A stretch of DNA of 64,000 bases from SZUA-584 sp040768905 (GCA_040768905.1 JAXGMA010000001.1:2046001-2110000); one strand, 5' to 3'. Counted from the stretch's first letter, positions 25,719-35,673 are shown. Numbers and translations: made by a program. Notes: generated by a model from the sequence alone, not told the origin.

Positions 25719-27047
25719 ATGAAAAGGATTCATAAGCTGATCGCAATGATAGCCGCAGGGTTATTGTTTGTAGGTTTGACTATCTATACCATCGTGCTTG
25801 ACAGCGAACGCGATGCGCTTAAAATACAACTTTCCGCGCAAAACGAACAAGCCTTTGAGGAGCTTTTATCGAATGTGGCGGAACTGGAAGCCAAGTTTTA
25901 CAAGCTGGAAGCGGCAAACGAATTGAATCAGCGTTCCATATTGCTGATGGATGTCTGGCGGCAGGCGGGGGAGACCGAAAGCTCCATCGCAGCGCTTCCC
26001 GTGACATACGGGGGCACATGCAGGCTGACGCAGTTTGTCAACCGTGCGGGGGACTACTGCCGTATGCTGACGCACAAGCTGGCCAAGGGCGAAGACTTGA
26101 ACGATGATGATTATGCGCAGATTCAAGTGCTTGCGGGCGCATGCAGAGACATCTATTCTTCGCTTGAAGCCACCTGGCAAAACGGCACTTATCCCGGTGA
26201 TGCCGGTTTTGGTACAGGCATTTATATGCTCGCAGCGGGCGAAGGCTCGGCCAGCCTTGATTTCGCGGAGCAGGAGTTCCCGCGGCTTATGTACAACGGC
26301 CCTTTTTCAGAGGCCACCGAAAACAAAGCGCCCGAAGGGCTAGGCGGGACCAAGTTAACGGCACAGCAGGCCTTAAAGGCAGCGGCAGAATTTCTTGATA
26401 TCGAAACGGCCGCGCTGGTTTTTGCGGGTGAATGCGCCGGCGACATCCCCAGTTACATTTTCAAAGGCGAAAAGCAAAACATCCCGTTTTCAATCCTGAT
26501 CACAAAACAGGGCGGGCACGTGCTTTGGTATATGAGCAGCCACGACGGCGGCATATCAGCCATACCGACAGATGAAAAATACGAGCGGCTTTCAGGCACT
26601 GCACAGCGCTTCTTGAGGACGAAGGGCTATGGGGCAAGCGCGCCGAGCTACGCTCAGTTCTACAACGGCCTTGCGATCATCAACCTGATACCCCAAGAGC
26701 AGGGTATCGTCCTATACCCTGATATGATCAAGCTCTGGCTCGATATCCCGACGGGCAAAGTGGTCGGCTTTGATGCCAACAACTATCTGATGTCGCACAA
26801 AAAACGCAGCTTTGAACAGATTGCGCTTAACAAACAGCAGGCCGAGAAAAAGATAAACGGCGGTGTCGAAGTACAAAGCGCGCGGCTTGCGCTGATACCT
26901 TTGGAATCGGGCAAAGAACAGCTGTGCTGGGAATTCACCGGCACGATGAACGATCATGATTACCTCATTTATATCAACGTAAAAACAGGCATCGAGGAAG
27001 ATATCATGATGATCCAGCACATCAATGACGGCACGCTGATCATGTAA
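25719..27047 (+). CDS. ypeB: germination protein YpeB
   Basis: YpeB is the membrane-anchored partner that stabilises SleB in the spore. The 442-residue product has one amino-terminal membrane helix (LIAMIAAGLLFVGLTIYTIV). A helical region follows with LNQRSILLMDVWRQAGETES and the YpeB hallmark LPV...L..FVNRAGDYCRML, then two PepSY-like domains (from about 210, ALKAAAEFLDIETA, and from about 360). Length is typical. The tandem with sleB strongly supports the call. Confidence 0.94.
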   Translation: MKRIHKLIAMIAAGLLFVGLTIYTIVLDSERDALKIQLSAQNEQAFEELLSNVAELEAKFYKLEAANELNQRSILLMDVWRQAGETESSIAALPVTYGGTCRLTQFVNRAGDYCRMLTHKLAKGEDLNDDDYAQIQVLAGACRDIYSSLEATWQNGTYPGDAGFGTGIYMLAAGEGSASLDFAEQEFPRLMYNGPFSEATENKAPEGLGGTKLTAQQALKAAAEFLDIETAALVFAGECAGDIPSYIFKGEKQNIPFSILITKQGGHVLWYMSSHDGGISAIPTDEKYERLSGTAQRFLRTKGYGASAPSYAQFYNGLAIINLIPQEQGIVLYPDMIKLWLDIPTGKVVGFDANNYLMSHKKRSFEQIALNKQQAEKKINGGVEVQSARLALIPLESGKEQLCWEFTGTMNDHDYLIYINVKTGIEEDIMMIQHINDGTLIM

Positions 27048-27060
27048 GCCAGACGCAGCC

Positions 27061-27110
27061 AGAGCCCTGCCATGAAGGAGGGCTTCTTCGTTAAACAATG
27101 GCTCTTTTTT
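27061..27110 (+). terminator. possible terminator after ypeB
   Basis: AGAGCC at 27061 can pair with GGCTCT at 27100 followed by six T. An inner pair AGCCCT/AGGGCT (27063-27084) shortens the loop. The two pairings overlap at the left arm, so only one can form fully; termination is plausible but not certain. Confidence 0.45.
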
Positions 27111-27142
27111 GACGCACAAAAAAAGAGAGCGTCTCCGCCCCC

Positions 27143-27784
27143 TTACTGCGCCTCTCTCTTGGCGATCATGTCTTTTGTTTTCATCAGCCGTATCAGGCTG
27201 CCACGTTCGTTTTCATCGAGCTTCATGCGGATATATTTGATGGTTTCCTCAAGCTGCGGGATCATCACGTATTCTAGCGCATTGACGCGCCGCCGCGTCT
27301 TTTCTATCTCGTCGGCCAGCATGTTGCAGGTTTTCTCAAGCTCTGCCAGCTCAACCATTTGCGGCAGCACACGCGCAAGCTCGGCCGTGGCATTGTCAAG
27401 CTCAGCTGATGTGAACGCAAGCCCGTACGGAAAAAAGCTGCGTTCGCGTTTCTTTTCCAAAAAGCTGATCCTCGGCACATTAACGCTCATGATGTTGGCG
27501 CGCGAAACAGAGAGCTCGACCTCGCGCACAGGGTAAAGAAGCGCTTCTTCCATCGCCTCTTTTGTCATTGCGATACGTGACAGCACAAAGCCGCGCAAAG
27601 CGATGCCCAGCGCCTTTTCCACCTCTGCCCGCAGCTCCTTGTTGCGCCGTATCAGCAGCATAAACTGGCGCACCATTTCGTCGCGCTTGTCCTTCAAAAG
27701 CTTGTGCCCCCGCGTTGCTGTTGCCAGCCTTTTCTTGAGCTTTGTCAGCTCCATGCGCGTGGGGTTGACTCTTATCAATGCCAT
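27143..27784 (-). CDS. ntpD: V-type ATPase subunit D
   Basis: Subunit D is the central rotor shaft of the V1 sector. The 213 residues begin ALIRVNPTRMELTKLKKRLATATRGHKLLKDKRDEM in the family pattern. They form two long helices, with the second around AELEKTCNMLADEIEKTRRRVNALEYVMIPQ, another hallmark. It is the last gene of the ATPase operon, four bases after subunit B. Confidence 0.96.
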   Translation of the reverse strand: MALIRVNPTRMELTKLKKRLATATRGHKLLKDKRDEMVRQFMLLIRRNKELRAEVEKALGIALRGFVLSRIAMTKEAMEEALLYPVREVELSVSRANIMSVNVPRISFLEKKRERSFFPYGLAFTSAELDNATAELARVLPQMVELAELEKTCNMLADEIEKTRRRVNALEYVMIPQLEETIKYIRMKLDENERGSLIRLMKTKDMIAKREAQ

Positions 27785-27787
27785 TGC

Positions 27788-29167
27788 CTATTCCTCATCC
27801 GCAGGCAGGTATTTTTCGATATGCGCATCCTTGATGCGCTTGAGCTCCGCTTTAGGCAGAATTTTCAGCAGCTTCCAGCCGAGTTGAAGCGTTTCTTCGA
27901 TCGGGCGGTTCTTCTCATAACCCTGGGAAACGTATTCGCGCTCGAATGCATCGGCAAACTTGGCATAAAGTTTGTCAACGTCCGACAAGGCCGCTTCGCC
28001 GAGAATGACCGACAGTTCCTTCGCGTCCTTGCCCCGCGCATAAGCAGCAAAAAGCTGGTTCATGGTATCCGCATGGTCTTCACGCGTTTTGCCCTCGCCG
28101 ATGCCTTTGTCTTTTAGGCGCGAGAGCGACGGCAGCACGTCTATGGGCGGCGTTATGCCCTTGCGCAGCAGTTCGCGCGAAAGTATGATCTGCCCTTCTG
28201 TGATATAGCCTGTAAGGTCGGGTATCGGGTGTGTCTTGTCATCTTCAGGCATCGATAGTATGGGGATCTGCGTGACTGAGCCTGCGCGTCCCTTGATGCG
28301 CCCGGCGCGCTCATACATTGTCGCAAGGTCGGTGTACAGATACCCGGGATAACCGCGCCTGCCCGGCACTTCTTTTCTGGCGGCCGAGACCTCGCGCAGC
28401 GCTTCTGCATAATTGGTGATATCCGTGATGATGACAAGCACATGCAGGTCCTTTTCGTATGCAAGGTATTCAGCTGCCGTCAAAGCCATGCGCGGCGTGG
28501 AGATACGCTCTATCGCAGGGTCGTCCGCCAAATTGATGAACAACACGGTGCGGTCGATGGCTCCCGTCTTTTTAAAATCGCTGATAAAAAAGTCGGCTTC
28601 CTCAAACGTGATGCCCACCGCTGCGAACACCACGGCAAAACTCGTCTCGCTGCCAAGCACCTTGGCTTGCCGGGCGATCTGTGCTGCAAGGTTGGCATGC
28701 GGCAGACCTGATCCTGAAAATACAGGCAGCTTCTGCCCGCGCACGAGCGTGTTGAGCCCGTCGATCGCCGAGATGCCCGTCTGAATAAACTCCTCGGGAT
28801 AGTCTCTCGCTGCCGGGTTGATAGGCGACCCGTTGATATCCATGCGTTTTTCGGGAATGATGGCAGGCCCGCCGTCCATGGGCGATCCCATCCCGTCAAA
28901 AACACGCCCGAGCATATCGTAAGACACGGAAAGCTCAATGCTGCGGCCCAAAAAACGCGCCTTTGATGTGGCGATCTTCAAACCCTGTGAACTTTCAAAA
29001 AGCTGCACCAGCGCCTTGTCGCCGTTGATCTCCAGCACTTTTCCGCGCCGTATATCACCGCTCTGCTGGACAATCTCGACAAGTTCATCATATTTTACGC
29101 CGCTGACCCCTTCAACAAGCATCAAAGGGCCGACGACCTCGGTGATCGTGCGGTATTCTTTAAGCAA
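27788..29167 (-). CDS. ntpB: V-type ATPase subunit B (non-catalytic)
   Basis: Subunit B alternates with A in the V1 ring. The 459 residues have the ATPase fold but no P-loop lysine; the position is GSGLPHANLAAQIARQ. SMPEDDKTHPIPDLTGYITEGQI is the alpha/beta-type signature and the arginine region SLSRLKDKGIGEGKTREDH is present. The start overlaps the end of subunit A by eight bases. Confidence 0.97.
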   Translation of the reverse strand: MLKEYRTITEVVGPLMLVEGVSGVKYDELVEIVQQSGDIRRGKVLEINGDKALVQLFESSQGLKIATSKARFLGRSIELSVSYDMLGRVFDGMGSPMDGGPAIIPEKRMDINGSPINPAARDYPEEFIQTGISAIDGLNTLVRGQKLPVFSGSGLPHANLAAQIARQAKVLGSETSFAVVFAAVGITFEEADFFISDFKKTGAIDRTVLFINLADDPAIERISTPRMALTAAEYLAYEKDLHVLVIITDITNYAEALREVSAARKEVPGRRGYPGYLYTDLATMYERAGRIKGRAGSVTQIPILSMPEDDKTHPIPDLTGYITEGQIILSRELLRKGITPPIDVLPSLSRLKDKGIGEGKTREDHADTMNQLFAAYARGKDAKELSVILGEAALSDVDKLYAKFADAFEREYVSQGYEKNRPIEETLQLGWKLLKILPKAELKRIKDAHIEKYLPADEE

Positions 29168-30941
29168 TCTCTATCCCACCTTCCTCATAAAGCGCCGACA
29201 TCTGTGATTCGAGATGTTCGCGTATCACTGCGAAGTGCGCTGCCGCTTCATCTTCCGCCACATATTTGGCGCGCCCGATCTCCTCGCGTACCGGAAGATC
29301 GGAAATCCTGGAAAGCAGTGCACCCGCTTCGAGTGCGCGCTGGCCAAGTTCGCCCCATTTGATGATCAGTTCAAGTATCCCAAACTGTTTTTCCAGCGAC
29401 GTGTAAGTGTCAATATCATGGAATGCGTTCTGGTGCAGGTAGTCTTCGCGTATCGATCGCGCCGTTTCCAGCTTTAACCGGTCTTTGAGAGAAAGCGCAT
29501 CCACGCCGACAAGCCGTACGATCTCCTCAAGCTCGGCTTCGTCCTGCAATAGCTGCATCGTTTTGGTGCGCAGTTTGTCCCATTCGCTTGACACATTCTC
29601 GTCAAACCAGTCAGTTAAGCGGTCAACATAGAGCGAATAAGATAAAAGCCAGTCGATCGCCGGAAAATGGCGTTTATACGCAAGCTGTGCCGAAAGCCCC
29701 CAGAACACCTTGACGATCCGGAGCGTGGCCTGCGACACCGGTTCAGAAATATCACCGCCGGGCGGCGACACTGCGCCGATGGCCGTGATCGCGCCGATGC
29801 GTTTGTCGGTGCCGAGCGCCTTGACGATACCCGCACGTTCATAAAAATTCGCAAGCCGCGAAGAAAGATAGGCCGGATAACCTTCATCTCCCGGCATTTC
29901 TTCAAGCCGCCCTGACATTTCGCGCAGCGCTTCCGCCCAACGCGATGTGGAGTCGGCCATGACGGCCACCTTGTATCCCATGTCGCGGAAATATTCCGCG
30001 ATCGTTATGCCTGTATAAATAGAAGCTTCGCGCGCCGCAACCGGCATGTCAGACGTATTGGCAATCAGCACCGTACGCTTCATCAGCGGTTCGCCGCTGC
30101 GCGGATCCTTAAGCTCTGGAAACTCCATCAGCACGTCGGTCATCTCATTGCCGCGTTCGCCGCAGCCCACATAAACAATGATGTCCGCATCCGCCCATTT
30201 GGCAAGCTGGTGCTGTACGACCGTTTTACCGCTTCCAAAAGGCCCGGGCACAGCCGCCACGCCGCCCTTTGCGACGGGGAACAGCGTATCTATCACGCGC
30301 TGGCCTGTGATCATGGGCTCACTCGGAGGCAGTTTTTCGTCAAACGGCCGTCCGCGGCGCACAGGCCATTTCTGAAGCATGGGTATCTCTGCTGAATTTC
30401 CGTCCGGTTTTTTGATCCTTGCGACAGTCTCTAAAACGGTGGCCTGGCCGTCAGCGAGCCATTCTACTTCCCCTTCCACACCGTGCGGCACCATGATAAA
30501 ATGCTTGACTAGCGTGGTTTCCTGCACATAACCCAAAAAATCACCTGTTGTGACAAAAGCACCCGTTTTCGCCATAGGCGCAAACTGCCACTTTTTTTCG
30601 TGATCGAGCGCATTTATCTGGACGCCGCAGCTGATGCGGTCTCCTGCGACATCGCGTATCTTGTCAAGCGGCCGCTGGATACCGTCAAAAATGGATTCGA
30701 TAAGCCCCGGCCCAAGCTCAACCGAAAGAGGGCTCCCCGTCGTATACACGGGTTCTCCCGGCCCAAGCCCGCTTGTTTCCTCATAGACCTGAACCCATGC
30801 CATATCACCCCGAAGCTCTATAACCTCACCGATCAGTTTCTCATCGCTCACCCTGACGACATCGTACATTTCACTGTCGCCGAGGCCTTCTGCCACGATG
30901 AGCGGACCGGAGACCTTGACTATTCTGCCTTCCATACACAT
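29160..30941 (-). CDS. ntpA: V-type ATPase subunit A (catalytic)
   Basis: Subunit A hydrolyses or makes ATP. The 593 residues contain the Walker A motif GPFGSGKTVVQ, the GERGNEM catalytic region and the signature PPGGDISEPVSQATLR. The V-type insert after the amino-terminal barrel is present (KWQFAPMAKTGAFVTTGDFLG). Length is standard. Together with B, D, F, C, E, K, I and G/H it makes a complete bacterial V-type enzyme. Confidence 0.98.
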   Translation of the reverse strand: MCMEGRIVKVSGPLIVAEGLGDSEMYDVVRVSDEKLIGEVIELRGDMAWVQVYEETSGLGPGEPVYTTGSPLSVELGPGLIESIFDGIQRPLDKIRDVAGDRISCGVQINALDHEKKWQFAPMAKTGAFVTTGDFLGYVQETTLVKHFIMVPHGVEGEVEWLADGQATVLETVARIKKPDGNSAEIPMLQKWPVRRGRPFDEKLPPSEPMITGQRVIDTLFPVAKGGVAAVPGPFGSGKTVVQHQLAKWADADIIVYVGCGERGNEMTDVLMEFPELKDPRSGEPLMKRTVLIANTSDMPVAAREASIYTGITIAEYFRDMGYKVAVMADSTSRWAEALREMSGRLEEMPGDEGYPAYLSSRLANFYERAGIVKALGTDKRIGAITAIGAVSPPGGDISEPVSQATLRIVKVFWGLSAQLAYKRHFPAIDWLLSYSLYVDRLTDWFDENVSSEWDKLRTKTMQLLQDEAELEEIVRLVGVDALSLKDRLKLETARSIREDYLHQNAFHDIDTYTSLEKQFGILELIIKWGELGQRALEAGALLSRISDLPVREEIGRAKYVAEDEAAAHFAVIREHLESQMSALYEEGGIEIA

Positions 30942-30958
30942 ATCCTTCCTGTCAATTC

Positions 30959-31270
30959 TTAATCCAAAAGTATATCCGCGCCGATAGCCTTTTCCACATT
31001 AGCACGGATGCCGCGCATCCCGAATCCGGTCGTTCCGCGGTTTCCGGGTATCGGTATGATCGCCGGAAACGGCGATGTTTTGTAGCGGTCAATGGTTTCG
31101 GCGGCAATCTGCGCCGCCTGCTCCGTCACAAAAATAATAGCATAACCGCCCGCCGCAAGCCGGTTTAATACGCGCGCGATGTCCTCGCCCTCAGCCGGAT
31201 AAACATCGATGCCGAGTGTTTTAAAACCGATGATGCTGTCCGTATCTCCCACAACGCCTATCTTTTTCAT
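30959..31270 (-). CDS. ntpG: V-type ATPase subunit F
   Basis: Subunit F binds the rotor shaft. The 103 residues show IGVVGDTDSIIGFKTLGIDVYPA and the segment YAIIFVTEQAAQ, both typical, with the end PAIIPIPGNRGTTGFGMRGIR. The symbol follows the Enterococcus naming, where this subunit is NtpG. It is placed between C and A as in other bacterial V-type operons. Confidence 0.93.
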   Translation of the reverse strand: MKKIGVVGDTDSIIGFKTLGIDVYPAEGEDIARVLNRLAAGGYAIIFVTEQAAQIAAETIDRYKTSPFPAIIPIPGNRGTTGFGMRGIRANVEKAIGADILLD

Positions 31271-31280
31271 ACTCTTTTCC

Positions 31281-32279
31281 TTATATCAACAGCTCTTTGA
31301 GCCGCGCATCTACGTCGTCGGGCTCAATACCGCCCTGTTTGGCCGTCATCACCATACGTACCGCGGCCGCTTCACGTTGTTTGGCAATGTAATAACACAT
31401 CAGCGGGCCGATGCCAAACATATCAAAACGGCTCTTTTGCAGTAATGCGCCAAGGTAGTCATCCCGCGCTTTTTCCATCATATACAGGCTGCCTGTCTTC
31501 TGGTAATCAGCAAATGCGCCGGCCAGTATATCCGCATACTTGCCCTTGGCGGCAGCAGCCAAAAAGCCGTCGTCGGCAATGTCATACGCCTCTATGAGCG
31601 TGCGTTTTGAGATCTTGCCGCCCCGAAGGCACGCGCGCTCAAAAGATTCTTTGTCCTCCGCATCCGCTGCACGCACACGCAGCAGCGCGATGATGTTCGT
31701 CATGTCAAAAAACGCTTCGAAATACGCGCTGACAACCGGGTCTCCCATCTTTACAGCGAGTGCATCTACTTCCTTGGCATAGGCGCGGTCGAGCGCCACG
31801 CCGATGATGGAAGCGTCCGTCAGAACCGCAAACTGCCTGTCGATATACTCAAGAGCTTCCTTTATGGTGTCGGGCAGCGAAAAGTAGTTGTTTTCATTGA
31901 TCGCATACTTGAGTGCGTCTATGCTGATATTGCCCGGGTAAAGCTCTGCGCTTTCTGACTCCCCGTCACGCAGCATCAGCTTGATGATCACTTTCAAGTT
32001 ATGATAATCACGCTCAGCACGCATGATGCGCGTGAATATATCGCTTGGCGACAAGGCTTCAAGCAGCTTATCTGTTTCGGACAGCTCTTTTTGGATCAAC
32101 GGCTCAAAACTATCTTGCGAGACGCCGTGCCCATATCCATACTCAGCCAAAAGGCGCATAGCGGCGTCAAAATCCTTTGCCTCTATCAGCCTTGATAATT
32201 TTTCTTTTGTAATCAGCCTTTGCTCCATCGCCTTGACGCGCGCCGATGCGAAGGGAAAGCTGCTGTTGGTCTGCGACAT
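31281..32279 (-). CDS. ntpC: V-type ATPase subunit C
   Basis: Subunit C (the d/AC39-like socket) links the rotor shaft to the membrane ring. The 332-residue helical protein has FASARVKAMEQRLITKEKLSRLIEA and the DYHNLKVIIKLML motif. Its end, PLMCYYIAKQREAAAVRMVMTAKQGG, is characteristic of this family. It lies between E and F. Confidence 0.92.
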   Translation of the reverse strand: MSQTNSSFPFASARVKAMEQRLITKEKLSRLIEAKDFDAAMRLLAEYGYGHGVSQDSFEPLIQKELSETDKLLEALSPSDIFTRIMRAERDYHNLKVIIKLMLRDGESESAELYPGNISIDALKYAINENNYFSLPDTIKEALEYIDRQFAVLTDASIIGVALDRAYAKEVDALAVKMGDPVVSAYFEAFFDMTNIIALLRVRAADAEDKESFERACLRGGKISKRTLIEAYDIADDGFLAAAAKGKYADILAGAFADYQKTGSLYMMEKARDDYLGALLQKSRFDMFGIGPLMCYYIAKQREAAAVRMVMTAKQGGIEPDDVDARLKELLI

Positions 32280-32289
32280 GTTTTAACCT

Positions 32290-32892
32290 CTATGATTGTG
32301 TAAACAGCAATTGCGCGATATCCGTTTCAGACCTCTGCCAGGCTTCTTCCAGTAAGGCTTCCAAAGATATGTTTATTTCCAGCCCGCCGTTTGCATAAAT
32401 GAAGCCGCCGCGCATCGCGCGCTTTTCGCCCAAAATCCTGATTTCGCCCGTTCCGTCCTTTTGTTTCAGCGCTTTGTTGACTTCATCTAAAAATGCATCG
32501 TCGATAAATTTCTCATTTTCAGAAAGGATAAGGCCTCCCTGTCCGTTCTCGGCGCAGTTTAGCAGCTCTTTTTTAAGCAAAGCCAGATAGGCCTCTTTTT
32601 CAATCAAGCCAAGTTTATCAAGCGCGCGCGCTTTGGCCTCTTCCATCACTTCCTGTTTGGCGGCAAGCAGCTGTTTTCTGTATTCTAAGTCATAGACAGC
32701 AGAAAGGCGTTTTTTATTCTCACGCATGGCATCCTTGGCCATACGCTTTATTTCCGCAGTGCGTTTTTCAATACCGCGCTGCATCTGCGCGCGCATTTCG
32801 CCTATTTTTTGCCCGGCATCCTGCCGATAGTTTTCTGCATCGCGCTGCGCATCGCTGATGATTTTTTCAATGAGCTTTTGTGCATCTGCCAA
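32290..32892 (-). CDS. ntpE: V-type ATPase subunit E
   Basis: Subunit E is part of the peripheral stalk. The 200-residue product has a long charged helix (residues 1-105, with AQKLIEKIISDAQRDAENYRQ) and a carboxy globular part ending GGLEINISLEALLEEAW. It pairs with the G/H subunit encoded at the head of the operon. Identity rests on order plus this pattern. Confidence 0.88.
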   Translation of the reverse strand: MADAQKLIEKIISDAQRDAENYRQDAGQKIGEMRAQMQRGIEKRTAEIKRMAKDAMRENKKRLSAVYDLEYRKQLLAAKQEVMEEAKARALDKLGLIEKEAYLALLKKELLNCAENGQGGLILSENEKFIDDAFLDEVNKALKQKDGTGEIRILGEKRAMRGGFIYANGGLEINISLEALLEEAWQRSETDIAQLLFTQS

Positions 32893-32905
32893 AATATCAC
32901 GTCCT

Positions 32906-33388
32906 TTACGCTGCGAGTATCACAAGCATGGAAATAAGCAGCGCGAACACAGCATATGTTTCCACCATGATGGCCATAATGATCGCCTTGCCTTGTTCCT
33001 CTGGGCGCTTGCCAAGCAGCCCGATGCCCGCAACAGCCGTTTTGCCCTGCGCGATCGCCGAGAAAAGGCCGACCAGCGCCGTCGGCATTGCGGCAAAGAA
33101 ATAGATCCAGCCCTGCGATTCCGATATCGGCACACCGCCGCCGCCGATGACACCGTTGTTGAGCAATATCAAAAATGCCACAAGCAGGCCGTAAATGCCC
33201 TGTGTGCCTGGCAGCAGCTGGAGCACAAGCGCCTGGCCGAACCTGTCGGGTGCTTCAGAAACAAGGCCCGCCGCGGCTTGCCCGGCGAGGCTGATGCCGA
33301 TTGCCGATCCGATACCCGCAAGGCCGATAGCAAGCGCCGCCCCGAATGTCGATATGACCGTACCGAAATATTCTCCGAAAAATTCCAT
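32906..33388 (-). CDS. ntpK: V-type ATPase membrane subunit K, sodium-type motif
   Basis: K is the c-ring proteolipid. The 160 residues form two fused hairpins of two helices each. The ion site can be read by alignment to the Enterococcus hirae NtpK residues L61, T64, Q65, Q110 and E139: here L59, T62 and Q63 in LLPGTQGIYG, Q114 in AIAQGK, and E143 in MVETYAVF. This set is the sodium-binding one, so Na+ transport is the likely function. The first hairpin has no carboxylate. It lies between I and E. Confidence 0.95.
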   Translation of the reverse strand: MEFFGEYFGTVISTFGAALAIGLAGIGSAIGISLAGQAAAGLVSEAPDRFGQALVLQLLPGTQGIYGLLVAFLILLNNGVIGGGGVPISESQGWIYFFAAMPTALVGLFSAIAQGKTAVAGIGLLGKRPEEQGKAIIMAIMVETYAVFALLISMLVILAA

Positions 33389-33449
33389 AAGTGCCTCCCA
33401 AAAATCGTTTCCGATTTGTTTGCGTTATTTTTTTCCGCTTTATGCGGTG

Positions 33450-35360
33450 TCAATCGCCGATCCTGTGATGGCGCGCATGCAGCCTAAGCGGCATAAAGCT
33501 GCGGCCTTCCCCTTCGTAGAACCTGTTGAAAAATTCAATATACTGCAAACGTGCGGTATGCACGAAAGAGCCTAAGGTGTTGATAGCCAGGTTGAACACA
33601 TGTCCGACCGTCAAAACCACGATACCGAAAATGTAACCAATCACGCCGCCCATCAACATGCCTGCGATCGTATTGAACACCATCGCGATGACGGTGGTGG
33701 CAAGCCCCATGCCGAAGATACGGCTGTATGAAAGGATATCACTGACATAACCTGTGACGCCGTAAAGGCTTGACAAACCGCCTACTGCTTTTTTGAGTAT
33801 GCCTTTTTTATGCCTTCCCTGCGTCAAGAGCAGCACCGCCGCACCAACAAGCGCAAGATACGTGCCGACCGTGCCAATACTGCCGCCGATTAATAGCATG
33901 ACGCCGCCGCCTATCACCAGCACCCATGTAAAACGGTCGCAAAAAGCTGCAAAAACCTTGCCGCGTTTAATATCCATATACATACCGACAAAAAGGCCGG
34001 TAAAAATGTGCAGCACGCCTATTCCAAGGCAGAGCATCAGCGTCAGCATTGCACTTTGTGAGTCTGCCAACGGATTCAATACATACGGCACGCCCTCGAT
34101 GCTGAAGACCGTTCCGTAGAACAATCCCCAGATCGCCGTGGATATCCCGCAGATAAGGATGACAGTCGTTATTTTTTTGAACATGCCCGTGGGCTTTTTA
34201 AGGCGCAGCATCAAGAAAGCGCCGACAGAAAGGATGATGCCGTAGGCAAAATCAGCCATCATCATACCGAAGATTATAAAATAGAATACGGCAACAAGTT
34301 TATTGGGGTCGATACCGCGCGAAGAAGGCACCGCGTACATATTGGTAACAGCTTCAAACGGCGAAACAGATCGAGGGTTTAAAAGCGCCGTGGGCGGTTT
34401 CTCTTCCTGTGAAGGATCGCTGAATGTGACATACGCTTCGGGCGCGGCAGACAGCACGGCATGCTCAACGCGCTGCTGCTCCTGCGCAATCACCCATCCT
34501 TCAAGCGCAAACACAGTTCCCGACTCTCCGAGCTTTTCGATGCAGCGCTCGCGGGCAATCTCTGTGAGCAGATAATCCTCCAAAATGAAAAGCAGCTCCT
34601 TGTGCTCTGCGTACCTTACGGCCGTTTCCTCATACTCGCGCGCTTCATGCTCCAGTGAATCATATTCGTTTTTACAGTCATAGACGATATCTGCAGCTGT
34701 GCCGACATTATCCTTAGCAGGTGCTTCGGCAAATCCGATAAACTTGAGTTCACCGGTCAACTGTTCCTGCACGGATTTATGCATGATCACATAAACGGTA
34801 AATGAATCTTTACCGCGGGAAGAGCGCTCGAAATAAGCCGTATCTGCATAATCAACAACAAGCTGTCTGTATTTTGGCGCATTTTCATCGGGAATGGAAC
34901 CCATCAATGAGGTGGTGACTGTGCTTTCACCCAAAGTTTGGAGCGGTATGTCAAAATCAATAAAAGGCATTAGCTGATTGATTTTGTTTTTTAGCCGCTG
35001 GCGGCGCGTTTTGAGCGCTGAAATGCTGTCCGCGAGTTTTTTGATTTTGTCTATGATCTCATCCGCTTCTTCATTATGCAGCGATACATCCGCAAGATCG
35101 GAACGGGAGATCAGCGGTTTGGGTTCAAGAAAAGACGTTTTTTCGCTGTCATAAGTCCGTATGGTTTCGAGCGCAAAGCGCACATCCGCCAGTCTTGCTT
35201 CAAGACCGGCAAGACGCTGCGGCGCAGCCGCCGGGGCAAGCCCTTCAAGCCCCAAAGAAACCACTTCAACGGCTCCAATATCCTGCATGGCTTTGAGCAG
35301 CTTGTCCTTGCTGTCCCGATGCGCCAGCAGTACTATTTTTTTCATTTCCAGTATTGCCAT
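33450..35360 (-). CDS. ntpI: V-type ATPase subunit I
   Basis: Subunit I (a-type) forms the static half-channel. The 636 residues have a cytosolic amino half (about 1-340) and a carboxy half with about eight membrane helices, including MMMADFAYGIILSVGAFLML and GYVSDILSYSRIFGMGLATTV, which carries the essential Arg. The end has FNLAINTLGSFVHTARLQYIEFFNRF, the strongest family hallmark. An alternative ATG five codons downstream is possible. It follows the G/H subunit with one base between. Confidence 0.96.
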   Translation of the reverse strand: MAILEMKKIVLLAHRDSKDKLLKAMQDIGAVEVVSLGLEGLAPAAAPQRLAGLEARLADVRFALETIRTYDSEKTSFLEPKPLISRSDLADVSLHNEEADEIIDKIKKLADSISALKTRRQRLKNKINQLMPFIDFDIPLQTLGESTVTTSLMGSIPDENAPKYRQLVVDYADTAYFERSSRGKDSFTVYVIMHKSVQEQLTGELKFIGFAEAPAKDNVGTAADIVYDCKNEYDSLEHEAREYEETAVRYAEHKELLFILEDYLLTEIARERCIEKLGESGTVFALEGWVIAQEQQRVEHAVLSAAPEAYVTFSDPSQEEKPPTALLNPRSVSPFEAVTNMYAVPSSRGIDPNKLVAVFYFIIFGMMMADFAYGIILSVGAFLMLRLKKPTGMFKKITTVILICGISTAIWGLFYGTVFSIEGVPYVLNPLADSQSAMLTLMLCLGIGVLHIFTGLFVGMYMDIKRGKVFAAFCDRFTWVLVIGGGVMLLIGGSIGTVGTYLALVGAAVLLLTQGRHKKGILKKAVGGLSSLYGVTGYVSDILSYSRIFGMGLATTVIAMVFNTIAGMLMGGVIGYIFGIVVLTVGHVFNLAINTLGSFVHTARLQYIEFFNRFYEGEGRSFMPLRLHARHHRIGD

Positions 35361-35361
35361 G

Positions 35362-35673
35362 CTACTTAAGTAACCTTTTCAAACAGACCAAAGCCGCGTC
35401 ATCAAGTCTCTTTCTTGCGTCGGTCTTGAGTTTTTCGCATGCGGCGAGCCGCTCTTCCTGCTGTGCTTCGAGTTCTTCACGCGCATCCTTTCGCGCCGCT
35501 TCAACAGCCTTGAGGCTTTCACGACGTGCCTGCGTAAGCGCATCATCTTCTGCCACCGCGTTTTCTTTCGCAGCCGTTTTGACCGCATCTTTTGCCGCAG
35601 CCAAAGCTGTGCGGCGTATTTCATCCGCTTTTTCCTCTGCGCCCTTTATTTGTGTCAATACATCCATCGCCAT
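35362..35673 (-). CDS. ntpF: V-type ATPase subunit G/H (peripheral stalk)
   Basis: About 103 residues, almost entirely one charged coiled-coil-forming helix: DVLTQIKGAEEKADEIRRTAL, then a series of Ala/Glu/Lys/Arg. This is the shape of the small stalk subunit that heads bacterial V-ATPase operons (NtpF in Enterococcus). Sequence identity in this family is low, so the call rests on position and composition. A GGAG precedes two close ATGs, and the first is chosen here. Following upp after 11 bases suggests read-through from the rpiB promoter. Confidence 0.82.
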   Translation of the reverse strand: MAMDVLTQIKGAEEKADEIRRTALAAAKDAVKTAAKENAVAEDDALTQARRESLKAVEAARKDAREELEAQQEERLAACEKLKTDARKRLDDAALVCLKRLLK

